DNA from: Nageia nagi | Taxonomy: Eukaryota > Pinophyta | NCBI GenBank assembly: GCA_050084985.1 | Contig: JBITNC010000001.1 | Span: 129,456,001 to 129,520,000, forward strand | Length of the DNA: 64,000 nt | Direction of reading: 5' to 3' | Program-made: the position numbers and the translations under genes | Notes under the pieces: generated by a model | The model's database searches: none | Told to the model about the DNA's origin: nothing | What the model saw: the letters and a program-made list of their open reading frames with translations, nothing else | Shown: piece after piece, positions 49,974 through 61,310 of the stretch | Layout of the letters: each line of letters starts with the position of its first letter | Numbering within the stretch: position 1 is the first letter of the stretch

Positions 49974-50829
49974 TGTTAACACATAAAAATGAATTTAGGT
50001 TTTTAAATCAATAAATTAATGAAATATGCTTGGCCTAACTATATGTCTTGAATGGATTAAAGTGATAATATCAATGTTTGGCTTGAATATGAATATTGTA
50101 TGGTTTACCTTGAATATTGCATGGTTTATCTTGAATATTGCATGGGTTATCTTGAATATTGTATGGTTTATCTTGAGTCTTGTGAATTAACCTTATTTAT
50201 GTGGATGCACATCGACCTATGGGCGGTATTATCTATTATCTATATAAATAAGGGATCTAATAGTAAGTCCACAACAACAAGGATACACATGATCCCGCGT
50301 ATGGTCTTATAAGTGGCTACCCCTTAAGGTATCTCTTGGTACCCGCCTACAAGGCTGTGGTTTGTGTGCTTCCTTATGTGAGCTCTCCTGACATATGCGA
50401 TCAATTCTGATATTACACTGCAATCTGAGATATCTATACTGAAGATTTGGACCTAATCGAGAGGTCAAAGCTATCAAGCTAGGGCCGCTAGCGCTCCTTT
50501 GTGAATGAAAGAACACCGTCGGTGCTCTAATACTACTGAAACGGACCGCACGCGATCCTCTTTTCGCATCCTTGCAGGTCACGACGTTGTGGAAAAGGTA
50601 GCTTATCATCACTACATCGCCAATATCTACATCTTTCATTGTCAGGTACGTTTTGTGAGGTAAGTACATGAATCATAGTCTTGGTTGGTACAAGTACACT
50701 GCTGAATTGGTTATGTTGTTTATTGATATCTAGAATAAATCGCTATCCGTAGCTAGTATACAGATAATATTGAGTTTGTAGATATTTCTCTATTTATTTA
50801 TTTACATGCTCAATTTTTATTTGTAAACA
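49974..50829 (+). repeat. Element C 3' LTR
   Basis: 856 bp, partner of 44253-45086. The extra length is one additional unit of about 21 bp near 50115. Most other differences are C/T or G/A. Confidence 0.95.
50486..50558. repeat. Palindrome triplet in C 3' LTR
   Basis: CGCTAGCG (50486-50493, perfect), CACCGTCGGTG (50514-50524, perfect around one central base) and GGACCGCACGCGATCC (50543-50558, one mismatched pair). They occupy the same places as 44743-44815. Confidence 0.8.
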
Positions 50830-50834
50830 TAGAA

Positions 50835-51968
50835 TTAGAACCTAAAAATCTCACATATGAAGAATCGCTTTACCTTTATCATCCATTAAAATCAAATGAT
50901 GATAATACATTCGATAAGTTGATACATAATTATTTATTTAATAATGATATATCAATCAGTATGGTTCAAATTGAACAAATCAATATCGAAAATATAAAAC
51001 CTATATCTCTATAATCCAAAGTAAAAGTAAATTCAACTTTGATTGAAAGCAATATTGGAGAAGCAAAAGAATATGATTTAAGTGATAAAACTCAGATCCT
51101 TGTACCCAATCAACTAGAAGAAGGATCACATATACTAATTGAAAAAACTATTGATGTTAATATTAGTGATGATTCTACTAAGCCTAAAATTATTTAGTTA
51201 GAAAAATATTTAACATAAGAAGAGAAAAATTTATTTGTATCTATTTTTAAAGAAAAATAGGCCATATTTGCATGGACATATGAAGATATGCCTAGTATAG
51301 CTATCAATCTAGTTGTTCACAATATAGGTCTTAAAGATGATGCTAAACCTATTAAGAAAAAGTTAAGAAAAATTAATCCTACAATAGCCTTGATGGTAAA
51401 AGATAAATTACAAAAATTATTAGATGCCAAATTTATACAACCAATTGATTATTTAGAATGGATTTCAAATATGGCTCCTATAAAGAAACCAAATGGAAAA
51501 ATTTGTATCTATACCAATTTTAGGGATTTAAAAAAAGCATGTCCTAAAGATGATTTCCCACTTTCCAATATAGATAACTTAGTGGATGCCATGATAGGAT
51601 ATGAAATGATTTCACTTATGGATGGATTTTCTAGCTATAATCAAATAAAGGTTGCTCCTAAAGATCAACATAAAATTGCATTTATAACACCATGGGGAAC
51701 CTTTTGTTATAAAGTAATGCCCTTTGGTCTTAAAAATGTTGAAGCAAAATATCAAAGAGCAATGACATACATCTTTCATGATTATATGCATGATACCATA
51801 GAAGATTATATCGATGACTTATTGGCTAAGTCTAAAATAAGAGAACAACATCCTGAGATATTGATAAAAATATGTGATATATTGTTAGAATTTAATGTTC
51901 ATATTAACCCAAAGAAATGTGTTTTTAGAGTAACTTTAGGAAAACTATTAGGATTCATTGTATCTTGA
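50835..51968 (+). pseudogene. Element B reverse transcriptase
   Basis: After C ends the B frame resumes. The open frame 51288-51968 holds RT: KKPNGKICIYTNFRDLKKAC, FPLSNIDNLVDAMIGYEMIS, a MDGFSSYNQIKV segment with the first Asp, VMPFGLKNVEAKYQRAMTYI, and the active-site box YIDDLLAKS (Y-V-D-D in relatives). It ends at LLGFIVS before a TGA where relatives have an Arg or Lys codon; RNase H follows in frame. Confidence 0.88.
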
Positions 51969-53095
51969 TGAGGAATCGAAATAGATCTTAATAAAATTAA
52001 GGCAATAATAGACATGCGTCTTCCTTCCAATATTAAACAATTACAAAGTTTGCAAAGAAAATTACAAGCAATTAGACATTTTATTTCACAATTGTTAGAT
52101 AAATGTAAACCTTTTACTAAATTGTTAAAAAAGGGAACCATTTTTCATTGGGGTAAAGAACAATAAGAAGCTTTGGACAAAATTAATCAATATTTATTAA
52201 CACCACCAATATTAAGTCCTCCACAAGCCAATGAACTATTTTTGCTCTATTCATCAACAATAGAAAATGCATTAGGTATTATGCTTGCTCAAAAGAATGA
52301 ACACAACAAAAAGCAAGCCATATATTACCTTAGTTGAACACTAGTGGATTATGAAATTAAGTATGTATATATGAAAAAACTATGTTTAGCCATTATTTTC
52401 ATAATAAAAGAATTTAGGCATTAAATGTTAAACCATTCTACTTATGTTATTGCAAAAGCTAGTCCCCTTAAATATATGATGAATCAAACTTACCAAAATA
52501 CAAGAACATTAAAATGGATCATGTATTTAATTGAATTTGATTTACAATTCATTAATTAAAAATCCATAAAAGGTCAAGTTATAGTTGATTATTTAGCAAA
52601 AGCATCTTTACAAGATGATAATCTCCTTATCATAGAATTTCCCAATGAACACATATTTCAATTAAAAAATGTTGAATTACCAATAAATTTGGAAGAAGAA
52701 TGGTATATGACAATACATTTTGATGGATATAAGTGTGAAAAGGGAGGTGGAGCAAGTGTTATATTTATAACTTCTCAAGGAATACCAATTCCTTACTCAT
52801 TCAAATTAAATTTTCCTTGTATAAATAATAATGCTGAATATGAGGCCTTAATATTAGCTATTAAGATTGATCTAAAATTAAAACTACAAAAAGTAAAATT
52901 CATTGGATATTCATTGTTAATTGTAAATCAAATTAAAGAAATCTTTCAATGTAAAGAACCTTTACTTCAAAAATATAAAAAATAGTTGAAAATTTATTAT
53001 CTTTATTGACAAAATATGAAATTTAAGCAACTCCTAGATCAAATAATAGATTTGATGATGCTATGGCATCAATTGGATCATTAATACCTCAAAAT
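51969..53095 (+). pseudogene. Element B RNase H and second RNase H
   Basis: RNase H runs from GIEIDLNKIKAIIDMRLPSN to about 52600. The second, archaeal-type domain lies in the frame 52689-52985 (EEWYMTIHFDGYKCEKGGGA, then NNNAEYEALILAIKI). The last recognisable B words, RFDDAMASIGSLIP, end near 53085, where integrase should follow but does not. Confidence 0.82.
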
Positions 53096-55515
53096 CCTCA
53101 CCACCAAAATATTCTTCCACTTTTGCACTAAAATAGTAGCAAATTGCATATTTTTATGCTCAAACTCCATCATTCATGCATCCTAGGGCTTGCATAAGCA
53201 CTTGGGAGGTAAACTACTCCAGTGTGCAGTGTATTCTCCACCAAGAAACCCACACACAACCCTTGAGGAGTAATGTTGCAAGCTAAAATACTATGAGCTC
53301 CTTCAAGGGAAATTTAGCTTCAAACTTTGCTAGGCACATTGAGCAGTTGAAACAAGATTACATCATCTTCATTTGTAGAAGATAACAAGCCCTTCCTTTA
53401 TGGGCCAAATTATCAAGAAATGATCTTACAACCATTAGAGATACAAATTGGCAAGACATTAACCCTATGTATATAAGAGAAAGCATTTGTGGGTCTCCCA
53501 ATAATAACTTGAAGCAGGAAATCATCTTCTTCTTTGGGCTCTCCACTTGCATATTTGTACCCATCATAGTTCCATTCCTTGAATTATGCATGGATGTTGG
53601 TCACCACTGGAAAAAGGGTAAGAGAATCCTTGGAAACATCAAAGGAGATAACATACTAAACTTCCATCTTGATAACATTAATGCAACATTCCAATGGAAA
53701 TTTGAAGGTGATGTTGAGTATAGTGAGGCTAGGTCATTAGCATGCTACAAGGAGACCCTTAGGGAAGTCATCACTATCAAGAGTTAGATGTTAAAAGAAC
53801 ACCACAAGATGAAAGGAAATGCACTCATCAATTCTACTTGATCTAACTTCTAACTTGCATTCAATTTGATGATCCTCATATTTTCCAAGGTTCTTAGGAA
53901 GGAAGATGATTCAACAGTACACATCTATACATGGTAACAACCTAGTAGGGCAACTTATACAACAAGTACAAATCACCATGGATAAGCATAATGTAAGGAA
54001 GCAAGAACATGTGGCCATATATAAGGTGGTGAGGTACATTAGGAATAAATGATAAGATTCATATTCATCATCCAAACCACTTAGAACCACAGTAGTGAAG
54101 TCTTCACTTATCATTTTGATATCTAGGTCTTCATCTTCTAATAACTTATACAAACTTTACAAGAGTCAAGAGGAAGGGGATATTGGAGAATCAAAAGCTA
54201 AATAAGAGGTAAAAATTGCATAGGGTGAGGAGATCTTATATGTACAATAGTAAGATGAGTCCTTGGAGATATTGGAAGTGACCCATAAGCCAACAACATC
54301 AAAGCCATATACAGAGAAGGATAAGAGGCCAACATCAAAGATAGTATAGAAAAGAGCTTAGTTGAAGAGAACTCTATAGTCATGGGCCATAAAAGCTTTA
54401 GTTGAGCATGATGAAGAAGGAGAGAGACCCTCTAAAAGATCAAAGAAGAATACCATTACCATTTAGGAGGCAATTGTAGAGACTTATCAACCATCACCCA
54501 TGAATGAGTGGGGCATTAACATGGAATAATGTCTTGATGTGTTTAACATGAATTTTGGAGAAGAATCTGAGGTGAGAAAAAAGAATGATCAGAATGGAGA
54601 GAGCTCCACTCACCTAGGAAATATATAAACATATGTTCATAGAGCTTATAATACCATAAATATCAAGATCATAATAAATGATAAGGAGAATCTGCAACAT
54701 CCTAAAGACCTCAGCTAGATCAACCAAATCATTAACATAGGTTTGATTTGTTTCGCTAGTCAAAAACATGCAAATCATCTCCAACACTAAGGACATCATC
54801 AAAGAGGATATGATGAAGTATAAAGAAATCAAAATCCTTAAGGAGTTAGTTGCATAAAAGAAGTTAAAAAAAGAGTTGGAATTAGCTAAGGTTCCCACAA
54901 AGGAGGTCCAAAAGATCAAATTGCTCAAGGAGGGAATGATTGTAGTAAAGTAGTAACAAATAGATGAGGTCTTAGTAAAATAGTTCATTGGGGAATTAGA
55001 GAGGGTAGAATTTGAGTAGTAGAAGCTTAATGAAAACATGGTGGAAAAGATCAATCTTATCAAGATTTTAGATTCCAAAAGGCCCATGATCATGTAGGTT
55101 GAGATGACACAAAATCAAAGACTAAAGGATGTGAAGTTGTACAAGGAATATTGGTTCTATTTTGGAGTGGTTAATCAAACAACCACCCAATTATAGGAAG
55201 TGCAAAAAGATGTTCAAAAGCTTAATGAAAAGGCAAATACTAATCTTGAATAGATGGAGTTCTAGGTTAGGTTTATTAATGATGATACTACCATCTAGGA
55301 TAAAGACCTTATAATGGTAGAAGTGAGACACTTCCTTCCAATCTTGATCATCATTGAGGACATCAATACCTTCTAGATTAGCAGTTGGATTACTTATTCA
55401 AATCCCATTCTTGGAATAAGGATATGTAGAGGATCATTGAGAAGGTGGAGCATTGTGTTGTAAAAATAGACCAAAGTTGTTAAAAAAGCTACACAAGTTG
55501 GAGCTTATAGCCAAG
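53096..55515 (+). pseudogene. E: unrecognised long decayed open frame, coiled-coil type
   Basis: A plus-strand coding-like region I cannot assign. Part 1 (about 53300-53850): SNFARHIEQLKQDYIIFICR, ALPLWAKLSRND and the open frame 53467-53787, which has a hydrophobic stretch (EIIFFFGLSTCIFVPIIVPF) then LDNINATFQWKFEGDVEYSE. Part 2 (53908-54051): MIQQYTSIHGNNLVGQLIQQ followed by a basic helix. Part 3 (about 54400-54640): acidic, with a nuclear-signal-like RPSKRSKK and PSPMNEWGINME. Part 4 (54770-55515): Lys/Glu-rich heptad-like sequence (EIKILKELVA, KKLKKELELAKVP). Many stops fit Gln or Trp codons hit by transitions. The frame continues after D at 62104-62160. It may be a non-autonomous transposon's gene or a repeated host gene. 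Confidence 0.5.
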
Positions 55516-56289
55516 TGTTATCATATAAAATTAATTTATGATTTTAAATTAATATATTAGAAAATATGTGCCTACACTTATACATACCTAGTTCAAGAAT
55601 ATTAATGTTATCTTGGATATGGTAAACATATATCATTGACTTACTATATTCTTGTTTATGTAGGTACATGCTAACCTAAGGAGTAGGTCATATTATTATT
55701 TATATAAATAGGGATCTAATAGTAAGACCACATTAAGGAGATACATGATCCCATATTTGGTCTTGATGATGGTAGTCTTTTAGGCATCTCTTAACACTAC
55801 CATTCAAGGCTAGGTTTGTGTACTTCCTTATGCAAGCTTCTTGATGATTATTAGCTTATCTGAGTATCAAATTGCAATCATTGAGAATCTGTGTGGAGGT
55901 ACAAAGTTAGTTCAAAATGGACTATAATATAATGAATACCATTGATGCTCCTCTATAGATGAAATAGATTATTGATGCTCCTTTCAAGCATGAAATAGAC
56001 CACCCATGGCCCTCTCTTTGGATCACCTTGCTCCATGACTTCAGGTGCAAACTTTGTTAGTTGTTGAGGCTTCATCACTATCTTCCATTCATTAATATTA
56101 GGTACATTCCATGAGGTAAGTATACAAACTCAATCTTGTTTGGTTATGTCATTTTAATTTTAGTTATTCATTATCTTATATATTAGCTTTTCTTATTATA
56201 AATTGCTATCCATTAGCTTAGAATTACAAATATCCTTTGGGATTGTATGTATTCATTTATTTGCATTCTCATATTTTTATTTGTAAACA
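55516..56289 (+). repeat. Element D 5' LTR
   Basis: 774 bp, TGTTATCATATAAAATT to TTTGTAAACA. TATA block at 55701-55710. A decayed relative of the C palindromes is at about 55990-56010 (GACCACCCATGGCCC). Confidence 0.95.
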
Positions 56290-56379
56290 TTTTGGTGAAA
56301 ATAATGTGAAACATAATTAGTTGTGCTAAAACCCTAGGGTTTTAGCTAGGACTAATAACCAATTTGGTGAGTTATTTTA

Positions 56380-57660
56380 GACATGGATCAGTTAAGATTA
56401 TTCTTATGAAGTCTTTCTTGAAGATATCTTGATGAGCTCTTGGGAGATATTTAGTGTGATGGACCAGAAGCATCTAATGAAAGAGCTAACCATGGTGATA
56501 GAAGTAAAAATGATCACATTCAAGCTACTATTGAGGGTATGCAAAGATAAATTGATCAACTAGTAAGAGGATCAACTCAGCTAGATGATTCAATTGAGTT
56601 TGGTAGCCCTCTATGTGATGAGATTTGTTTATGCATGCCATTGCTAGATTATAAAGATACCAAGTTCTCTAAGTTTAGTGGGGAGGGATATACTAGGAGA
56701 CATTTTCAAGGAGTTAAATATGAGTGTGAGCTCAAAATCAATGTGGATTTGAGATTATAGGCAAAGTTCTTTTCTCATAGTTTGGAAGGAGAGGCTCGTG
56801 AATGGTTCTATCCTTTACCTGATAGGTTAGTTACATCATTTTGAAAATTGAGCAACTTATTTTTGGAATAATATAAGCATAAAATCAAGCATGAAGTCAT
56901 CATTTTGGATCTATGTGCTATGAGGCAAGGTAATAATGAAAATCTTAAAAAGTTTATCGTGCGATTCAAAAAGACATGGCAACAAATTAAAACTAAGCTC
57001 ACAAAAAAGGAGGTAAACAATATCTTTAAGGAGGCTATCATATTATCCTTACAATCTTATGTCATTGATTATACACATATAGCATTTTTTGATATGACAT
57101 ATAAGTGATTGGAAAAAGAAAAATTTCTTATGAAATATCAAGATGATGATAGCCTAGTGCCAAGGATAAGCAGCCAAAATCACCAAATAAAGATAAATCC
57201 ATTCATATAGCAAAAAAAGGAAATGAAAAGAAAGAAAGGAAATTCATAAATTTTCCTATACCTCTTAGGTTTATCTTGAAAGATCTAATGGAAAAGGGAA
57301 TATTATAGCCTTTACCTAACCAAGAGGAAGATGAGTCAATGGAGAGGCTAGCATGGTACAATGAAGATAGATACTATGAATATCATCAAACCAAGGGGCA
57401 TGCCACTAATGGGTGTGAATGCCTAAGAAACAAAATACAAAGGCTCATAAAGTATGGATTCTATGTGTGTCCTATCAAAGTTAAAGATATAGGGGAGGAG
57501 CAACATATCAATGTAATTTTCCATGAAGAGGTGTGTGTAGCACTTACAAGAGGAAGACCAAGAGTAGCAATAGATCCTATCAAATGTGAAAAGGAGCTCC
57601 CTAAAGACTCGAGAAGTTTTGACCTCATTGAGCAACTCAAGAATACACAAGCCAAGGTTA
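56380..57660 (+). pseudogene. Element D gag
   Basis: Tat-type gag from MDQLRLFL near 56383. The capsid segment has FSKFSGEGYTRRHF (56670-56710), SHSLEGEAREWFYPLPDR (about 56770-56825), then an open frame (56905-57108) with LCAMRQGNNENLKKFIVRFK. The knuckle-like EYHQTKGHATNGCECLRNKI lies at 57375-57440, inside the open frame 57339-57671. Interrupted by a few stops. Confidence 0.85.
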
Positions 57661-57839
57661 GTTTTTTTTGAATTGCTTCAAATTTTAGAACCTCATAGAG
57701 AAATAATGAATAAAATTTTCAAGAATAGTTAGATAGATAGGAACATCTCAATCATTGCTTTTGCAAAAAAGATAGAAATATGAAGTAGAGGAGATGTTAT
57801 TACTTTTCACCCTAGTGAAAAGCCTAGGAAAGATGTGAC

Positions 57840-58900
57840 TTGATTACATCCACCATTATTTATTGAAGTGAATACCCTTGGCAATATAGTCAAGAGATCA
57901 TTGATAGATGGTCAGGTAGCTTTGAATATTACCACCACTTGCTTTCATACTTTGATATGAATTTATTACCTCCAAGAGAAGAGACTACCATGAGAGTTAA
58001 GGGGTTTGATGGTGTTCCAAATAAATGTGCAAAAATCATCACACTTTTGATAAAAGTAGAAAACAAGGTACTTCAAAACCTCTTCTACATTACAAATGGA
58101 AAACCTTCTTTTAATTTCATTCTTGGAAGACCTTGGATAGATGACATGGAAGGAGTAGCATCCACTTTGCATAGATGTTTCAAGTTTTGTTTTGAAGGAA
58201 ATATTTACAAGGTAAAAGTAGATGAGCAAATAGCCAAGTAGTGCAATTATGTTCTCCCTAAGAGATTTGTTTTGTATGATGCAAAAGATGAGGCTATCCT
58301 AGCTAAGAATAATGAGATCTATGGAAAAGCATTACAAATAATTAACATTAAGGATATCGAGTTTGGTTCATACACCATCACAGACATTAATAACATCATT
58401 CTGGAGAGAGACTTGGATATATAATAAGAGGCTCAATAAAAGTACCATCCATGCTCCTTTGGGCTCCATGAAGATCACCAATGGTCCTCTTTAGAGGAAA
58501 TCATAGAGGAAAATAAATGTTGCATCATTCTATATTATGGAGATGGTTAGGTCAATTTTTATTATTAGTGCAAGAAGATGAATGGGTAAGAGATGATCAA
58601 AATTGATTTATTATTAAATGTGGAATATATGATGAAGATGCAATACATGTTATAGAATTGTATGAGAATGATGATGCTTTCTTAGAATCTAAGGGTGCTA
58701 GAATTGAATATCCAGCTAGGCATGAAAAGAGGACTCATAAACATTATCTAGATGTACATTCTTGCTTTGTTGAATCTATGGAAGATAAAATCAAAGGGTT
58801 GGGAGAGTTTCCATTTCTCACACCATCAAAATCAGAGATGACTTGGTTGAATGAAGAGATAGAGGAGGTTAACATTGGTTCTCAAGAGACACCATGACTC
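57840..58900 (+). pseudogene. Element D protease and linker
   Basis: The protease start reads SLIDGQVALNITTT (about 57895-57940), with the D-G-G-S motif changed. Then NFILGRPWIDDMEGVASTLH (58110-58170), the conserved linker, in the open frame 57939-58241. The frame 58658-58897 is hydrophilic and ends before RT. Confidence 0.78.
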
Positions 58901-58904
58901 TTAA

Positions 58905-59715
58905 AAATGGGTAAGCTCCTTGAGGAACCTTTGCAAAATGAGTTGATTCAATTTTTTCATGATTATTATAAATTGTTTACATGGTAATATAAAGATATGT
59001 ATAGATTAGATGAAAATTTTGTGGTACATAACTTAGTTGTTGAGAAAGGAGCAGTTCCTGTAAAGTAACAAACAAGAAAGATACCTTTTCAAGTTTCTTT
59101 ACTAATCAAGAAGGAAATTGAGAAACTATAGGAAGTTGGATTCATTAGGTCTATTGATTATTCAAGAATGGATGATCAATGTAGTCTAGGTGAAAAAACT
59201 TATAGGTAAAATTGAAGTATGTATTAATTTTAGAGATCTTAATAAAGCATGTTCAAAATATGATTTCCCACTACCCAACATAGATATGATCATTGACAGT
59301 TTGGTAAGTTATGAGATGTTCTCATTTATGAATGAATTTTTAGGATACAATCAAATTAAAATCAAGAAAAGTGATCAGCATAAAATAGCCTTTAGAACTC
59401 CTTGGGGTAACTTTTGCTACAAGGTAATGCCATTTGGTCTTAAGAATACAGGGGCCACATATAAAAGAGCAATGACAACCATGTTTCATGACTTCATTCA
59501 TAAAATAGTAGAGGTCTATGTAGATGATATCTTGATAAAATCAAAGAATAAAGAAGACCATGTCAAGGATGTAAAAAGAGCATTTGAAAGAATGAAGTAG
59601 TACAAGTTAAGAATCAAACCTCAAAATTGTGTATTCAGGGTATCATCAAGAAAACTCTTAGGGAACATTGTCTCTAGGAGATGGGTTGAGACAATTCCTT
59701 TGAAAATAGCTATAT
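58905..59715 (+). pseudogene. Element D reverse transcriptase
   Basis: Open frame 59190-59600 with EVCINFRDLNKACSKYDFPL, then MFSFMNEFLGYNQIKI, in which the catalytic Asp of F-M-D-G-F is Asn. VMPFGLKNTGATYKRAMTTM and the active-site box VYVDDILIKS are well kept. The frame continues past a TAG to SRKLLGNIVSRRW and then breaks off at about 59700. Confidence 0.9.
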
Positions 59716-60429
59716 AAAAACATGTTATCAATTTCATCAAGGAATATATCATTTATAGATTTGGCATACCTCAAAGCTTAATCATGGATAATGACATGAA
59801 TTTTACAAGAAAAGATATCAAAGAATTTTGTAAAAAGATGAAGGTTGAAAAAAGATTCTCTTCAATTTACTATCCCCAAGGAAATGGACAAGCTAAAGAA
59901 AAACAAAATCATAAAAATATTGGCAAAAACTATCAAAAAGAATGGTAGGAATTGTCATGATCAATTACCATATGCTTTATGGGCATATAAAATAAGTAAA
60001 AGAACAACAATAGGTGCTACTCCATACTCTCTTATGTATGGTGATGAAGTAGTCATTCCTATTGAAATTGAGATCCCTTCTTTGAGAATTTCACTCAAAG
60101 ATATCATGAAGGAACCAAAACAATGGGAAGCAATGTTAAATCAGCTAGAACCAATATATGAGAAAAGAATTAATGCACTAGAGCATCTTAAAACATATCA
60201 ACAAAGAATAAAGAGGGCCTATGGAAATAAAATGGTACCCAAAGCATTTGAGGTTGGGGATATGGTTTTCCAAGATAATGTTTCTAACACTACAACAAGG
60301 GATGAACCTAAAGGAATGTTTGAGCCAAATTGGGTTGTTCCATACATCATCACAGTGATCTTCGATAAAGGTGCATATAGATTATATACATTGGATGGGG
60401 AGGTTCTCAAAAAATTCCATAAATACTAA
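59716..60429 (+). pseudogene. Element D integrase core and C-terminus
   Basis: Begins abruptly with HVINFIKEYIIYRFGIPQSL (59720-59780). It continues with IMDNDMNF (second Asp) and SIYYPQGNGQAKEKQNH, with Lys where the catalytic Glu normally stands. The open frame 59845-60429 then gives LPYALWAYKISKRTTIGATP, SLMYGDEVVIPIEIEIPSLR, and the C-terminal FEPNWVVPYI and AYRLYTLDGEV. The first catalytic Asp region and zinc finger are missing. Confidence 0.9.
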
Positions 60430-61297
60430 GCACCTAAATAAGTATCACATCTAAGTGACCTGTGGGTTGTCCCATGTGTCTATTTCTATAAAAATGTTAC
60501 TACAGAAATAAGCTTGTGAAAAGATGGCACAAATTCAAAATAGAAGATCATTTCAATGTTAGAAGAGAAGTGCCAATGCTCCATGCTTAGTAAGAAAGGA
60601 CCACCCATGGTCCTATTTCATAGTCAAAAATAGCAAAAATAAAAATCATCAAATACCCCTTGGTGTGGAGTTTTAGCTCCTAGATCATAAATTTGCATGC
60701 CTCTTCGCATGAAGTCTCAGCTCCCATATCATCATCCTAGTTTCATGCCCCTTGGAAAAGTCTCAACTCCACCCCTTATTGTAATATGCCTCTTGGTTCA
60801 AATTTTTAGCTCTCATACTCATTACAATATGTCTATTGGTGAAGTCTTAGCTCCTAGTTTTATCATTATGCCTCTTGATAGGAAGTTCAGCTTTGACAAG
60901 ACCAATGGATAGAACCACCAATGACATAATATGGTTGTACTACACATATCAAATAATATAAAAAATATGGGTAATTATCATCAGTGACTTCTTGGTAAAT
61001 GGCTATGGACCCTATAAGTCTTTCTTTTGTATGTCATTATTGGAGCTCATGGCGCACGTCAACATCAACTAGGGGCAACATGGTGGATGTCATATGAAGG
61101 GGTTTTCTTAAACTCATACCTTTTATCACTATGATTGCTCATATTTTTTATATTTTTATCATAGTTCAATATCAAAATAGACTGGTTAGTATTGGTATTA
61201 TGTTTATTAATACTTATCAATATTTGATTGCTATGAATCTTGGTTGTACTTTGAATGAAAAATCTCAATGCACCTAGTAATTTTCAATTTCTCATCT
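60430..61297 (+). other. Element D 3' UTR with short tandem repeats and a palindrome
   Basis: GGACCACCCATGGTCC (60598-60613; perfect except one pair) follows a decayed TGCCAATGCTCC site, the same pair of sites as at 47440-47483 in C. From 60655 to 60880 come five to six diverged units of about 45 bp with CCTCTTGG, then AAGTCTCAGCTCCCATATCAT, resembling the C 3'-UTR arrays. Confidence 0.78.
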
Positions 61298-61310
61298 AAA
61301 GTGGAGCATA

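Larger units (their letters stand above)
44253..50829 (+). mobile_element. Element C: young gag-only LTR element (TR-GAG type) in B
   Basis: 6577 bp, flanked by the perfect duplication TAGAA (44248-44252 and 50830-50834): LTR 44253-45086, primer-binding site, one long gag frame (45109-47337), 2.6 kb of non-coding tandem repeats and palindromes, polypurine tract, LTR 49974-50829. No protease, RT, RNase H or integrase motif is present in any frame between 47338 and 49973. The LTRs differ at roughly 5% of sites, mostly transitions, and CpGs are still common, so C is far younger than its host B. LTR and 3'-UTR features match D, suggesting D-type elements as helper. Confidence 0.93.
37013..53095 (+). 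mobile_element. Element B: Tat-type gypsy element, split by C and cut at about 53095
   Basis: Plus-strand element: 5' LTR 37013-38108, primer-binding site, 1.6 kb leader, Gln-rich gag, protease, then (after nested C at 44253-50829) RT, RNase H and a second RNase H. Reading is lost at about 53095, where E sequence begins, so integrase and the 3' LTR are absent or outside the window. The same frame is open on both sides of C. Without C about 9.5 kb remain. Decay is moderate to heavy. Confidence 0.82.

Noticed and set aside
50307-50669. 120-codon minus-strand open frame (and 44675-44926)
   Set aside because: It lies wholly inside the C LTR, is present in both LTR copies with different length, and has no family resemblance.
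54614-55093. 159-codon hydrophobic minus-strand frame
   Set aside because: It is the reverse complement of the Lys/Glu-rich coiled-coil part of E; the apparent hydrophobicity is the mirror of that codon use.
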